Assembly: GCA_016180435.1 (NCBI GenBank)
Contig: JACPBG010000007.1
Location: 1 to 55,362 of the forward strand
DNA: 55,362 nt
Origin: Candidatus Sungiibacteriota bacterium
GTDB taxonomy: Bacteria; Patescibacteriota; Minisyncoccia; Sungbacterales; HO2-52-23
Reading direction: 5' to 3'
A program made the translations under genes and the position numbers. Under the pieces are notes generated by a model. It had not been told where the DNA came from, ran no database searches, and saw only the letters and a program-made list of their open reading frames with translations. Shown here one piece after another: positions 13,333 through 21,487 of this stretch; the first letter of the stretch is position 1, and the number at the start of each line of letters is the position of its first letter.

Positions 13333-15129
13333 TTAGGGAGATAAGATGACTTCGCGCTGTTGCCATGCTGAAGAAATGGCGACTGTATCGGTAAATGGTT
13401 GGAATCCTTGCTTGGAGACCGTCAATGTATAGGTACCGGTGCCGAGTCCGGTAAAAAATACTTGGCCCGGCGGCACACAGGAGGAAGTAAAAGTAAATGA
13501 AATATCGGAAATAGTGGGCGTCCAAGTCGTACTTGCGGTTTGTAAAAATGTTTTGTAGCGAAGATACCTGTTTCCGTTATGTAGAGGGTTAATATTCTGA
13601 TCTGTAAGAGTGTAGTAAGTGCTTGCGGTGCCATCCGGACCCAAAAAATTCCATGTGGTTTTGTTATTATTGGTGGCGACCTGAAATCTGACGCTATCTG
13701 ACCCGGTATCAGGCGGCTGATCTTGCGGCTGCCACAGGATTTGATGAAAATTGCCGGCTGATCCGGTATCAAAAGTGGAGGATATGAGATATCCTTGCGG
13801 CATATATTCAAGACCGAATTGTTTCCATAATTTTATCTCGCCTGCCGGATCTGCAATATCAATATTACCATCCGAATCAAAATACTTTGTCGCATCCAAA
13901 AAGTCACCTTGCCCGGATCCTCCGGACCAATCGGTCTGTCGGATAAAACCGCGGTTGGTGATAAGAGTCGTATCATAACCCGACCCCTCAAATCGCACTA
14001 TTGCGTCAGAGAGCGGCAACTGGGTTGATGCGTCTTTAACGGTGACAAGAACGCTTCTCGGATTTTTCGGCGCAACAATTAACTTAAAATCCTGATTAGC
14101 ATTGGGATTGAGCACAAGCGGCAGAAGAGGAATAGTACCCGTAAGGTCGTATGCAGCATTAATAAGATTAAAATTATAAGTATCCCATTCAAGGCCCGGT
14201 ATTGTTTTTCGGCCGGCGCCGTCAGTAATATGGATGGCGCTGTATTTCAGAATATCGGGACTTGTGCCGATGAGTTTGGAACCGGAGAGTGAAAAATCAA
14301 TTGACGGCACCGGAGCGCATATGTTTGTTACGCTTGAAACATCAAGAGTGCTTGTCCGGTCAATCGCAAAGCTAATCTGGGTAAGTTGCTGTAGGGTAAC
14401 TGTCGCATGGGGTTTGGTTGGATTAGGATTTCCCGGAGCGCCGATTTGATACGTTTGATCGGTAGAGTAGCCGGATTTTGAAACAATGATCTCATACGCT
14501 TCAACTCCGAGCGGCGCATCAACAATTTGTAGAAATCCATCATTATTGGTGGTGTCATCAATCACAATTGGCGGGACTGCTTGATTATTTTCAATATGCA
14601 CGTTAGCGCCTGCCACCGCCTGCCCTACGGCATCAAACGCGCGCACAAAGATAGATCCATTCGTAGAAGCGGACTCAAGAGCTCGCGGGCCTATGTGGGT
14701 AGTAAAAAAAAGAGGGCTGAAATTGCGGCAGGAGGGGCAGGAAATTTCTAATTCGGCAAGCCGGTAATCGGCCGGAGAAAGGTCATTGGGCGATCCGCCT
14801 ATAGTGCCATCAAAAGGATCATCAATATTGCGGATAGTTGTTTCTACAATAAACGTGGTGTTGTCACGGACAAGATTTTGTATATGAGGAACTTTTCCGT
14901 TGGGGATGCTACCCGCAACACCGACATCGTTATACGGCAAATTGCGGATAATTTCAAATTGTTCATTGGCCAGCGCCGTTGCGGTAATTTTAAGGCGGGA
15001 TGCGCGAACAGCATTCATGGTTGCGGCGTACGCCTGATAAACACTTACCGCAATTATCATAAATACAGCAACTCCCACGAGAGATTCAATAAGAGTAAAG
15101 CCCCTTTGTAAATACATGGAGAAGCGCAT
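13333..15129 (-). CDS. prepilin-like protein with large multi-domain extracellular region
   Basis: A 598-aa protein. The leader ends QRG, and the mature part begins FTLIESLVGVAVFMIIAVSVYQAYA. About residues 145-240 contain a carboxypeptidase-regulatory-like beta domain (VRAFDAVGQAVAGANVHIEN...GFLQIVDAPLGVEAYEIIVSKSGY), with similar Ig-like modules later and a final one (LGTGTYTLTVSKQGFQPFTD). This is a pilin fused to a stalk of Ig-like modules, suggesting an adhesive tip. The start at 15129 is chosen because TATAAT at 15142-15137 lies 7 nt upstream; the longer frame upstream reads through a tRNA fragment and is not credible. Confidence 0.78.
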   Translation of the reverse strand: MRFSMYLQRGFTLIESLVGVAVFMIIAVSVYQAYAATMNAVRASRLKITATALANEQFEIIRNLPYNDVGVAGSIPNGKVPHIQNLVRDNTTFIVETTIRNIDDPFDGTIGGSPNDLSPADYRLAELEISCPSCRNFSPLFFTTHIGPRALESASTNGSIFVRAFDAVGQAVAGANVHIENNQAVPPIVIDDTTNNDGFLQIVDAPLGVEAYEIIVSKSGYSTDQTYQIGAPGNPNPTKPHATVTLQQLTQISFAIDRTSTLDVSSVTNICAPVPSIDFSLSGSKLIGTSPDILKYSAIHITDGAGRKTIPGLEWDTYNFNLINAAYDLTGTIPLLPLVLNPNANQDFKLIVAPKNPRSVLVTVKDASTQLPLSDAIVRFEGSGYDTTLITNRGFIRQTDWSGGSGQGDFLDATKYFDSDGNIDIADPAGEIKLWKQFGLEYMPQGYLISSTFDTGSAGNFHQILWQPQDQPPDTGSDSVRFQVATNNNKTTWNFLGPDGTASTYYTLTDQNINPLHNGNRYLRYKTFLQTASTTWTPTISDISFTFTSSCVPPGQVFFTGLGTGTYTLTVSKQGFQPFTDTVAISSAWQQREVILSP

Positions 15130-15144
15130 CAATTTCATTATACA
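15130..15144 (-). promoter_or_regulatory. -10 box giving a leaderless start at 15129
   Basis: On the minus strand TATAAT (15142-15137), preceded by TGTG, lies 7 nt before the ATG at 15129. It matches the spacing at pilC and pilM. Confidence 0.6.
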
Positions 15145-15188
15145 CAATATGCATAATTCGTGCTTACGGCAAAAACTTATTCCGTATA

Positions 15189-15214
15189 TGCTTCGGCCCC
15201 ACCGGGATTTGAAC
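15189..15214 (-). other. tRNA 3'-end fragment (T-loop plus acceptor strand)
   Basis: Read on the minus strand: GTTCAAATCCCGG followed by TGGGGCC and G, which is a T-loop, T-stem 3' strand, acceptor 3' strand and discriminator. No matching 5' half (GGCCCCA) or T-stem 5' strand is found upstream. It starts 10 nt after the stop of an HTH/LAGLIDADG-like gene. Such tails are typical scars of integration into a tRNA gene. The parent tRNA is not tRNA-Glu at 17,600, which differs at several positions. Confidence 0.55.
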
Positions 15215-15224
15215 TTATAATTAT

Positions 15225-15908
15225 TCACATTCCATTATTATATAGGCCGTCAATATAACCTTTTATTTTGTGAAATAATATCCGTTTGTGTACTCGAATG
15301 CTTATTGTGCCATAAGGAAGACTACGTTTAGGACGTTTGAATTTACTCGCACGACTTACCTGTTTTATAATAAAAAATCTGTTTTCGGGCAACTTTGTTA
15401 TTTTTGACCAAAAGTGTCTAGCTGATTTTTGATTTATATGCGGATGTATCTGTATGCCAGCTTTTATTTTTTCTTCTGCTACATTTAAAACTTCTCTCAC
15501 AAAACGTATATATACAGCAATCAATCTTGGGTCGGAGTTTGTTAGTATGACTGCCGGAGAGTTATTGTTTTCACTTTTTGTACCCTCTCCCCAATAAAGC
15601 GCTACGCCAATGAGCAATAATTCGCGTGGAGATAAGACTCCAATTTCTTTTATTGCATCCATTCGGATTTTTTTATTTTCTTCTAGGATCGATTTTGTGC
15701 GATCCTGATTAAATTGCAATAAGCCGCGTTTTTGAGCAAGGGCCATATTGTGCGCCAGTCTTTTTCGAGTAGCAGGTGTTAACGTAAAATTTCTGAACCA
15801 ATAACTAAGCGTTCCCTTGGAAGGGATATTCAGTATTTTTCTGATCTCGTTATAACTTTTTCCCCGAAGCCTAAGTGTTATTGCTTGTCGTTTTTTAAAT
15901 CGTAGCAT
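15225..15908 (-). CDS. HTH protein with LAGLIDADG-like motif (homing endonuclease-like)
   Basis: A 227-aa basic protein. Residues about 1-50 form a helix-turn-helix (ITLRLRGKSYNEIRKILNIPSKGTLSYWF). Near residue 95, LLLIGVALYWGEGTKS resembles a LAGLIDADG-type helix. The C-terminal part is basic (SRASKFKRPKRS). Proteins of this HTH plus WGEG layout are frequent in Parcubacteria and I regard them as homing-endonuclease-like, but the nuclease activity is not demonstrated. The neighbouring tRNA tail supports a mobile origin. A TATAAC box lies very close upstream of the ATG. Confidence 0.55.
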   Translation of the reverse strand: MLRFKKRQAITLRLRGKSYNEIRKILNIPSKGTLSYWFRNFTLTPATRKRLAHNMALAQKRGLLQFNQDRTKSILEENKKIRMDAIKEIGVLSPRELLLIGVALYWGEGTKSENNNSPAVILTNSDPRLIAVYIRFVREVLNVAEEKIKAGIQIHPHINQKSARHFWSKITKLPENRFFIIKQVSRASKFKRPKRSLPYGTISIRVHKRILFHKIKGYIDGLYNNGM

Positions 15909-15943
15909 ATGTTATACCAATAAATTTAGTACAAGTATGGAAT

Positions 15944-16094
15944 TATACAACTCCGCTCGAACCTTTTTTGAACGGAACTGACCGCCTCCGCTTCGCTCCG
16001 GCGGAACGCTCGGGCGCGGCGGAATTCCCCCCACACCCCCCTTCCGCCGCGCCCTCGCGGGAAGCCAAAATTTTTTCGCCGCCAAATCTTATAA
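15944..16094. other. GC-rich non-coding stretch
   Basis: This stretch is much richer in GC than its AT-rich neighbours and contains several short hairpins (for example CCGCCTCCGC...GGCGG). Open frames across it look like composition artefacts. It may be a repeat or remnant; no function can be given. Confidence 0.4.
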
Positions 16095-16589
16095 TCATTC
16101 TGTTTTTCTCGCTCTGCGATGGACAACAAAAGCGGCAATGACAAATATCCAACCGAGAAAAATAGAACTGTCGTTTGAAATCTCGATACCGCCCGAAGCT
16201 AAACCGGCACCAGTTTTGTCGCCAAGTATCCAAATACTTACGCCAATAAGAAACAATACAATCGCTTTTGGTGTTGGTGCGGAAAAACTGCTGGTCTCCA
16301 ACCACGAAACACCAAGATAACCCACAGAAACTAAGCCGAGTATCATAAATGCCCAGTAACCAAAAGAGTCTTCGGGTAAATTATACGTCAGGTAAAAAGC
16401 TAAAAATGGCGTGCCGAGAACAATCAATAGTCATACCCAAATATTTTCTCCGCTGATTTTGTCTATAAAATTTTCTACACTGCCAATAATAGAAAATTTT
16501 TGTTCAGAAAGTTTAAGTACGACAAAATCGGCAACGTACAACACTATTCCGAGAATGATTGCGTAGATAAGAATCAGGGGTTTAAATAT
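16095..16589 (-). pseudogene. small polytopic membrane protein interrupted by an in-frame TGA
   Basis: One frame runs from about 16589 to 16095 and reads as a hydrophobic protein: LILIYAIILGIVLYVADFVV, then SIIGSVENFIDKISGENIWV, an in-frame TGA (16433-16431), then LLIVLGTPFLAFYLTY and three or four more membrane helices. No ATG lies upstream of the first part, which overlaps the end of the preceding gene. TGA is used as a normal stop elsewhere in the window, so this is most simply a decayed gene or two fragments. A short product could start at 16424 (ATT/ATC region) or a TTG just after the TGA. Function unknown. Confidence 0.55.
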
Positions 16590-16855
16590 TTACTTATAAA
16601 ATCAATAATTTGCAAAACTGCGACTACTCCGGCGAGTATGGAAAATACTAGCGTTGTCCTCTGTGCTTTATTGCTTGATTCCTTGAATCTGCGAAACATT
16701 TCCACGTTTGCCTGAATAGAAACCTTGTCATACCAATCATACAAATGTGCATTTGCAAGTATTTCGTCCGGCAATTTAGTAAAATCTGAATTCGGTGTAA
16801 GCTCGGTATTATATTTTTTCTTTAATTGTTCTTTAACTTGTTCTTTGGTCTCCAT
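16574..16855 (-). CDS. small protein with C-terminal membrane helix
   Basis: A 93-aa protein: a charged N-terminal half (METKEQVKEQLKKKYNTEL) and a C-terminal helix (LVFSILAGVVAVLQIIDFI). It begins 5 nt after the stop of the secreted coiled-coil protein upstream and overlaps the start of the broken membrane gene, so the three form a small operon. I do not recognise the family. Confidence 0.6.
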   Translation of the reverse strand: METKEQVKEQLKKKYNTELTPNSDFTKLPDEILANAHLYDWYDKVSIQANVEMFRRFKESSNKAQRTTLVFSILAGVVAVLQIIDFISKYLNP

Positions 16856-16860
16856 ATATT

Positions 16861-17403
16861 TTAGTATCCCCCTTCAAGTTTTTTAATTCTACTCTCCAGC
16901 GTACCCTGTATGATGAATCGAGAAGATGGACATTTTGTGCCAAGTACACTAAAAGAACTAAATATTTGGGCGCAGACATCATTGAGTTTCGTCTCTAAGT
17001 TTGTAAGCTTCGTCTCTAAGTTAGAATTATTGGTTGTAGCTCCGATATCCTTGCCAGACGAAATTGTTGTATTTACGTATTTCAAAAGTGCATTATGGTC
17101 GTTCACTAAATTGTTATGGGCTGTATATAGATTGTCCAAACTTGCCTTCAGTGTTACCACCTCAGCCCTTAAATCTTCAATCGTTTTCGCGTCGGAAGGT
17201 TGAGGGTTGTTTGCGGGAACAACTATATTTTGCGGCTCTGAAGCTGTATTGCTTGAAGTGGCATTTTGTGGTTGCTTCTGTTCTTCAATGCGTTGGTTTT
17301 TTGAAAACCACGACAGAGGATTCCACCACGCCGCGTAGGTTTGACTTGGCGCTACAAGCAAGGTGAGAGTGAAAATGAACACGATTAAAATAAATTTTTT
17401 CAT
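16861..17403 (-). CDS. secreted coiled-coil protein, unknown function
   Basis: A 180-aa protein with a clear signal peptide (MKKFILIVFIFTLTLLVAPSQTYA|AW), a Pro/Asn/Ser-rich linker, a coiled coil (about 85-150, LRAEVVTLKASLDNLYTAHNNL and LETKLTNLETKLNDV) and two Cys near the end. It is likely exported and anchored loosely or released. First gene of the three-gene accessory operon behind a decayed XRE regulator. Confidence 0.6.
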   Translation of the reverse strand: MKKFILIVFIFTLTLLVAPSQTYAAWWNPLSWFSKNQRIEEQKQPQNATSSNTASEPQNIVVPANNPQPSDAKTIEDLRAEVVTLKASLDNLYTAHNNLVNDHNALLKYVNTTISSGKDIGATTNNSNLETKLTNLETKLNDVCAQIFSSFSVLGTKCPSSRFIIQGTLESRIKKLEGGY

Positions 17404-17408
17404 ATTAT

Positions 17409-17598
17409 TTAACTTATTAATTCATTAACGCTAACCTCAGGGGCTTTGGCTATTTTCTTGAGCGTATCAAGCGTTGGATTCTGGTTTTTACCAGCTTCAA
17501 TTTTGATAATAGTATTATTGGTGACATCGGCCAATCTCGCCAACTTCTCCTGCGAAAGACCCTTTTCCCCCTTAGTTTTTTTAAGTTATTTGACGGTG
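17409..17598 (-). pseudogene. decayed XRE/Cro-type helix-turn-helix regulator
   Basis: The minus strand encodes TKGEKGLSQEKLARLADVTN followed by NTIIKIEAGKNQNPTLDTLK and a normal end, unmistakably the HTH_3 fold. The expected N-terminal turn NNLKKLR is present but in another frame: one G seems to be missing in a run of five G. There is no start codon before the adjacent tRNA-Glu 3' end. The gene is therefore truncated and frameshifted. Confidence 0.7.
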
Positions 17599-17599
17599 G

Positions 17600-17674
17600 T
17601 GACCCTAGCGGGATTCGAACCCGCGTTTTGTCCGTGAAAGGGACACGTCCTGGACCGGGCTAGACGATAGGGTC
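17600..17674 (-). tRNA. tRNA-Glu(TTC)
   Basis: A 75-nt cloverleaf on the minus strand with acceptor GACCCTA/TAGGGTC, anticodon loop containing TTC (CTTTCAC) and T-arm GCGGG-TTCGAAT-CCCGC. CCA is not encoded. The decayed XRE gene abuts its 3' end, hinting at past insertion at this site. Confidence 0.95.
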
Positions 17675-17746
17675 TTCTGTTTGTTAAAATCATACCAAAA
17701 AAATCGTGAAAAAGAAAACCGCTCCTGGCGTTTTCGGAACGGTATA

Positions 17747-18007
17747 TTATAAATCTCTATCGCCGAGTTCAAATTCAATGATGTGATCATGGTAGCGGAG
17801 TTCGTTTGGCTCTTTGCGTAAGCGTGGATTTTTTTGAAGTATTTTTGCGATAAGCACAGTTTGTATTCTATCCCAGTTGATATCCACCGCCTGCTGTTCA
17901 ATAACGGATATAAGCGCCGCCCGGCCGCTTGCCGTAAATGATTTGGTTTTATTTTCCAAGCGATTTGCAAGCTGTGTGGCGATTTGAATAATGCCTTTTT
18001 GCTTCAT
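17747..18007 (-). CDS. small conserved-looking protein, unknown function
   Basis: An 86-aa protein (MKQKGIIQIATQLANRLENK...DINWDRIQTVLIAKILQKNP...FELGDRDL). It is mostly helical, with no signal or membrane segment. AGAGG lies about 7 nt before the ATG, a plausible Shine-Dalgarno site. It is divergent from gatB across a 90-bp gap. I do not recognise a family. Confidence 0.55.
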   Translation of the reverse strand: MKQKGIIQIATQLANRLENKTKSFTASGRAALISVIEQQAVDINWDRIQTVLIAKILQKNPRLRKEPNELRYHDHIIEFELGDRDL

Positions 18008-18083
18008 CTATAACCTCTTTTAAAAAAGAACAACGGAACAATAGTATCATATCGTCGTTTCTTGGTCAAATCGGCATACTCAT

Positions 18084-18097
18084 GTTATATTGGTAAT
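18084..18097 (+). promoter_or_regulatory. -10 box giving a leaderless gatB start
   Basis: TATATT at 18086-18091, preceded by TG, lies 6 nt before the ATG at 18098. No Shine-Dalgarno sequence is present. Confidence 0.6.
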
Positions 18098-19669
18098 ATG
18101 GCTGTAAAATATGAATCAGTAATCGGTTTGGAAATCCACGCTGAATTAAATACTAAGACCAAAATGTTTTGCCAATGCTTGAATGATCCGAACGAGCGGC
18201 ATCCAAACATCAATATTTGCCCGATATGCATGGGACATCCCGGAACATTGCCCGTAATCAACCGCGATGCGGTTGAAAAAGTAATCATGACCGGACTTGC
18301 GCTTCACGGGGAAATTCCGGAATTTTCCCAATTTGACCGAAAGAATTATTTTTATCCGGATCTGCCGAAAGGATACCAGATTTCACAGTACAAATATCCG
18401 CTTGTAAACGGAGGTTATCTTGAAATTTTGATTTCTGGAAGTCGGACTTCCGATGGAAGTCCGACTTCGGAGATGAAACGAATTAGGATTACCCGAATCC
18501 ATCTTGAAGAAGATGCTGGAAGGCTTAGTCATGATAAAAGCGGAGGCGCATCGCTGGTTGATTTTAATCGTGCCGGAGTGCCTTTGATGGAGCTCGTAAC
18601 CGAACCGGATTTTCGTACGGCAGATGAGGTAAAAAAATTCGGCGAAGAGCTGCAAAAAATTGTGCGATATATAGGTGCGTCGGATGCTGATATGGAAAAA
18701 GGGCAGATGAGAATTGAAGTAAACATTTCGCTTCGCGAAATCGCTGACCAACGCGGAAATTCTCTGCGTGAGTCCGCGATGAAAATAAGTCCGCGTAATT
18801 CCGCGCTTGAATTAGGCACTAAAGTGGAGATTAAAAATATAAACTCTTTTAAATTCGCGGCCGATGCCGTGGAATATGAAACCAAACGCCAAAGTGAAAT
18901 TTTGGATGGCGGCGGAAAAATAGTGCAGGAAACGCGCGGATGGAATGAATCCCGAAATGAATCATTTTCCCAGCGCTCTAAGGAAGAAGCCCATGACTAC
19001 CGATATTTTCCCGAACCGGATCTGCCGCCGCTTAAAATTTCCCGCGACTGGGTGGATAAATTACAAGCCCGCATCCCGGAACTTCCGGCCGAAAAAATAG
19101 GGCGGTTTATCAAAGAATTCGGGATTGAACGCGATATTGCCGAGATTCTTTCACGTGAAAAAACTCTTGCCGATTATTATGAAGCGGTAATAAGCGAACT
19201 TAAAGAATATGACGAAGAAACGCCGGAAAAACCGGTGCGCAATCTGGAAAAACTGGCGGCATCCGTCATGACCGGAGATTTCTTGCGAATTTTACGAAAA
19301 CAAGCCGCAACGCCATCCGACCTTAACATAAATCCGGAAAATTTTGCCGAACTTACGCTTTATCTTGCCGAAGATAAAATTTCAAACCTCGCAGCCAAGC
19401 GTGTTTTGGAAGAGATGGTTCATTCGGGGAATGACCCCTCGGATATTATCAACCGCCTTAACCTGTGGCAGATAAGTGATACGGCTGATCTTGAAAATAT
19501 CGCCCGGCATATAATATCTGAAAATCCGAAGACAGTTGAAGATTATCGTGGCGGTAAAATGGCATCCGTACAATTTTTAATAGGGCAGGTTATGAAAGAA
19601 AGCCGCGGCAAGGCCAATCCTAAAATTGTGCAGGAAATTATTAAGAAATTACTTAATTCTCACAATTAG
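18098..19669 (+). CDS. gatB: Asp-tRNA(Asn)/Glu-tRNA(Gln) amidotransferase subunit B
   Basis: Subunit B of the GatCAB enzyme that converts Glu-tRNA(Gln) and Asp-tRNA(Asn) to the amidated forms in the cytoplasm. Signature blocks: VIGLEIHAELNTKTKMFCQC near the N-terminus, CPICMGHPGTLPVIN, HLEEDAGRLSHD, DFNRAGVPLMELVTEPD, EVKNINSF-like VEIKNINSFKFAADAVEYE, and the YqeY tail (residues about 370-520). The ATG at 18098 fits the -10 box (523 aa). At 18438-18468 a perfect 14-bp-arm palindrome is read in frame as GSRTSDGSPTSE within a loop before the HLEEDAG block, a probable in-frame insertion. gatA and gatC are not in the window. Confidence 0.95.
   Translation: MAVKYESVIGLEIHAELNTKTKMFCQCLNDPNERHPNINICPICMGHPGTLPVINRDAVEKVIMTGLALHGEIPEFSQFDRKNYFYPDLPKGYQISQYKYPLVNGGYLEILISGSRTSDGSPTSEMKRIRITRIHLEEDAGRLSHDKSGGASLVDFNRAGVPLMELVTEPDFRTADEVKKFGEELQKIVRYIGASDADMEKGQMRIEVNISLREIADQRGNSLRESAMKISPRNSALELGTKVEIKNINSFKFAADAVEYETKRQSEILDGGGKIVQETRGWNESRNESFSQRSKEEAHDYRYFPEPDLPPLKISRDWVDKLQARIPELPAEKIGRFIKEFGIERDIAEILSREKTLADYYEAVISELKEYDEETPEKPVRNLEKLAASVMTGDFLRILRKQAATPSDLNINPENFAELTLYLAEDKISNLAAKRVLEEMVHSGNDPSDIINRLNLWQISDTADLENIARHIISENPKTVEDYRGGKMASVQFLIGQVMKESRGKANPKIVQEIIKKLLNSHN
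18438..18468. repeat. palindrome inside the gatB coding region
   Basis: GAAGTCGGACTTCC (18438-18451) and GGAAGTCCGACTTC (18455-18468) with a 3-nt loop. It is read through in frame by gatB. Confidence 0.85.
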
Positions 19670-19761
19670 CTTCCACTAATTTCTATTAGTTTCAATGAAT
19701 TTCAGTTTTTAGGAATTCAATGTAAATTTTCCGCGCGAAGCTTGTAGAAATTAATTGTCGA

Positions 19762-21243
19762 ATGTATAGAATTCTGGAGATTTTCCCCGGACTCATTGCA
19801 TGGCTCACGATCATATTAATAATTTTGGGCTCGTGGCTGGCTCCTGCGGCTGCGGCGATTTTTATTATCGCTTTTGACATATATTGGCTTTTAAAAACAA
19901 TGTATCTTTCCCTGCATCTTCGCGCCACGTTCAAAAAAATGCGCGAAAACATGGCGGTTGATTGGATAAAAAAACTAAATAAACTTCAGAAAGAGTGGCG
20001 CGACATCCGGCACCTTATAATTCTCCCCATGTATAAAGAGCCATACGCCGTAGTCAAAGAAAGTGTAGAAGCCATTGCCGCATCGCGATACCCGAACGAT
20101 AAAATAATTTTGGTGATTGCAATCGAGGAGCGTGCCGGAAATGAGGCAAAAAACACGGCACGGCGCATTGAGACGGATTTCAAAAATACTTTTTTAGCCG
20201 TTTTGGTGACAATGCATCCCCAAGATCTGCCGAACGAAATTCCGGGCAAGGGATCCAACGAATCCTGGGCGGCCAAACGCGCGCAGGAATTTATTGATGC
20301 GCTTCCGTCCGGCAAAAATATACCGCACGAGAACATTATTGTTTCTGTTTTTGACGCAGATACCCAGGTGCCATCCGGTTATTTAGGAATTTTAACTTAT
20401 TCGTTTTTAACCGCATCACATCCGCAACGCTCAAGTTTCCAACCCATCCCGCTATTTACCAATAATATTTTTCAGGCGCCGGCGCTGGGACGCATAATTT
20501 CTTTCTCCTCCACCTTCTGGCACATGATGCAGCAATCCCGTCCGGAACAATTAACCACATTTTCTTCCCACTCCATGCCGTTTAAAGCCCTGGTTGAAAT
20601 AGGTTTTTGGCGGCGCGATATCGTATCCGAGGATTCCCAAATTTTTTGGCAATGCTTCCTGCACTATGACGGCGACTGGCGCGTGATCCCGCTTTTTTAT
20701 CCGGTGACCATGGATGCCAATGTCACCCCGACATTTTGGAAAACCATGAAAAATATCTATTTGCAGCAACGGCGCTGGGCCTGGGGGGTTGAAAACATCC
20801 CCTATGCGTTTTCCGGATTTTTGAAAAATCCGCGTATTCCGCCGGCGGCCAAACGATTTTGGACAATTAAAAAAATCGAGGCATTCTGGTCGTGGTCAAC
20901 CAACGCCATTTTAATTTTTGTGCTTGGTTGGTTGCCGGGTTTTATCGGCGGTTCCGCTTTCGGCACTTCTATGTTATCTTATAACCTGCCGAGGATTACG
21001 CGCCTTATCATGCTGCTTGCCATGTTGGGAATTGTGTCATCGGCCGTATTAAGCATTCTTTTACTGCCGCCCAAACCCGCTTGGTTCAGGCCGCGCCACT
21101 ATCTTTTGTATTTTTTTCAGTGGATCCTGATGCCCTTTACTTTCATAATTTTTGGCTCTATTCCGGCGCTGGAGGCGCAGACGCGTTTGTTGCTTGGCGG
21201 AAAATGGCGGCTTGGATTTTGGGCAACCCCAAAATATAGATGA
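19762..21243 (+). CDS. membrane-anchored family 2 glycosyltransferase
   Basis: A 493-aa processive-type glycosyltransferase. Two N-terminal membrane helices (about 8-45) precede a GT-A domain with RHLIILPMYKEP, VSVFDADTQVP (DxD-type metal site), DIVSEDSQIFWQCF (catalytic ED) and QQRRWAWGVENIPYA (QxxRW product-binding motif), followed by four C-terminal helices. The set D, DxD, ED, QRRW is typical of cellulose-synthase-like enzymes, but the polymer made cannot be inferred. It stands alone downstream of gatB, with no clear promoter; the 92-nt gap before it holds only AT-rich repeats. Confidence 0.85.
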   Translation: MYRILEIFPGLIAWLTIILIILGSWLAPAAAAIFIIAFDIYWLLKTMYLSLHLRATFKKMRENMAVDWIKKLNKLQKEWRDIRHLIILPMYKEPYAVVKESVEAIAASRYPNDKIILVIAIEERAGNEAKNTARRIETDFKNTFLAVLVTMHPQDLPNEIPGKGSNESWAAKRAQEFIDALPSGKNIPHENIIVSVFDADTQVPSGYLGILTYSFLTASHPQRSSFQPIPLFTNNIFQAPALGRIISFSSTFWHMMQQSRPEQLTTFSSHSMPFKALVEIGFWRRDIVSEDSQIFWQCFLHYDGDWRVIPLFYPVTMDANVTPTFWKTMKNIYLQQRRWAWGVENIPYAFSGFLKNPRIPPAAKRFWTIKKIEAFWSWSTNAILIFVLGWLPGFIGGSAFGTSMLSYNLPRITRLIMLLAMLGIVSSAVLSILLLPPKPAWFRPRHYLLYFFQWILMPFTFIIFGSIPALEAQTRLLLGGKWRLGFWATPKYR

Positions 21244-21251
21244 TTCACTAC

Positions 21252-21390
21252 CGCATTATTTATTCAAAAATTACGATATGGACAAATGGAGCCAAAAATG
21301 CGACAGGAAACCTCCGGCAAAGCCGGCTTCCTTTGCCGCATTTTTTCACCATTTGTAATCCATATCTCCATTAATTGAATAAATAATGCG
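21252..21390. repeat. structured palindromic repeat, family B, copy 1
   Basis: A 139-bp nested hairpin. Outer arms CGCATTATTTATTCAA (21252-21267) and complement (21375-21390); then GATATGG/CCATATC, ACAAATGG/CCATTTGT, AAAAATGCG/CGCATTTTT and inner CCGGC/GCCGG. Copies at 33044-33181 and 39220-39361 keep the layout while the outer stems change in a compensatory way. Confidence 0.9.
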
Positions 21391-21474
21391 ATAGTTCATT
21401 GAGGGGGGGAATTTCTTAAGGTATTCGCTTTGCGCCGCCGCTGAAGCTTTAGGCGACACGCGGTCGGCGAAAAT

Positions 21475-21487
21475 TATATATGTATAT
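21475..21487 (+). promoter_or_regulatory. -10 box giving a leaderless start of the DedA gene
   Basis: TATATA at 21475-21480 is 7 nt before the ATG at 21488; there is no Shine-Dalgarno site. Confidence 0.45.

Noticed and set aside
15930-16144. Gly/Arg-rich frames in the GC-rich stretch at 15.9-16.1 kb
   Set aside because: Composition-driven open frames without start signals or recognisable domains.
16431-16433. TGA recoded as glycine (code 25) in the membrane gene
   Set aside because: Many clearly intact genes in the window end with TGA (for example the glycosyltransferase, pilN and clpB), so TGA is a stop here.
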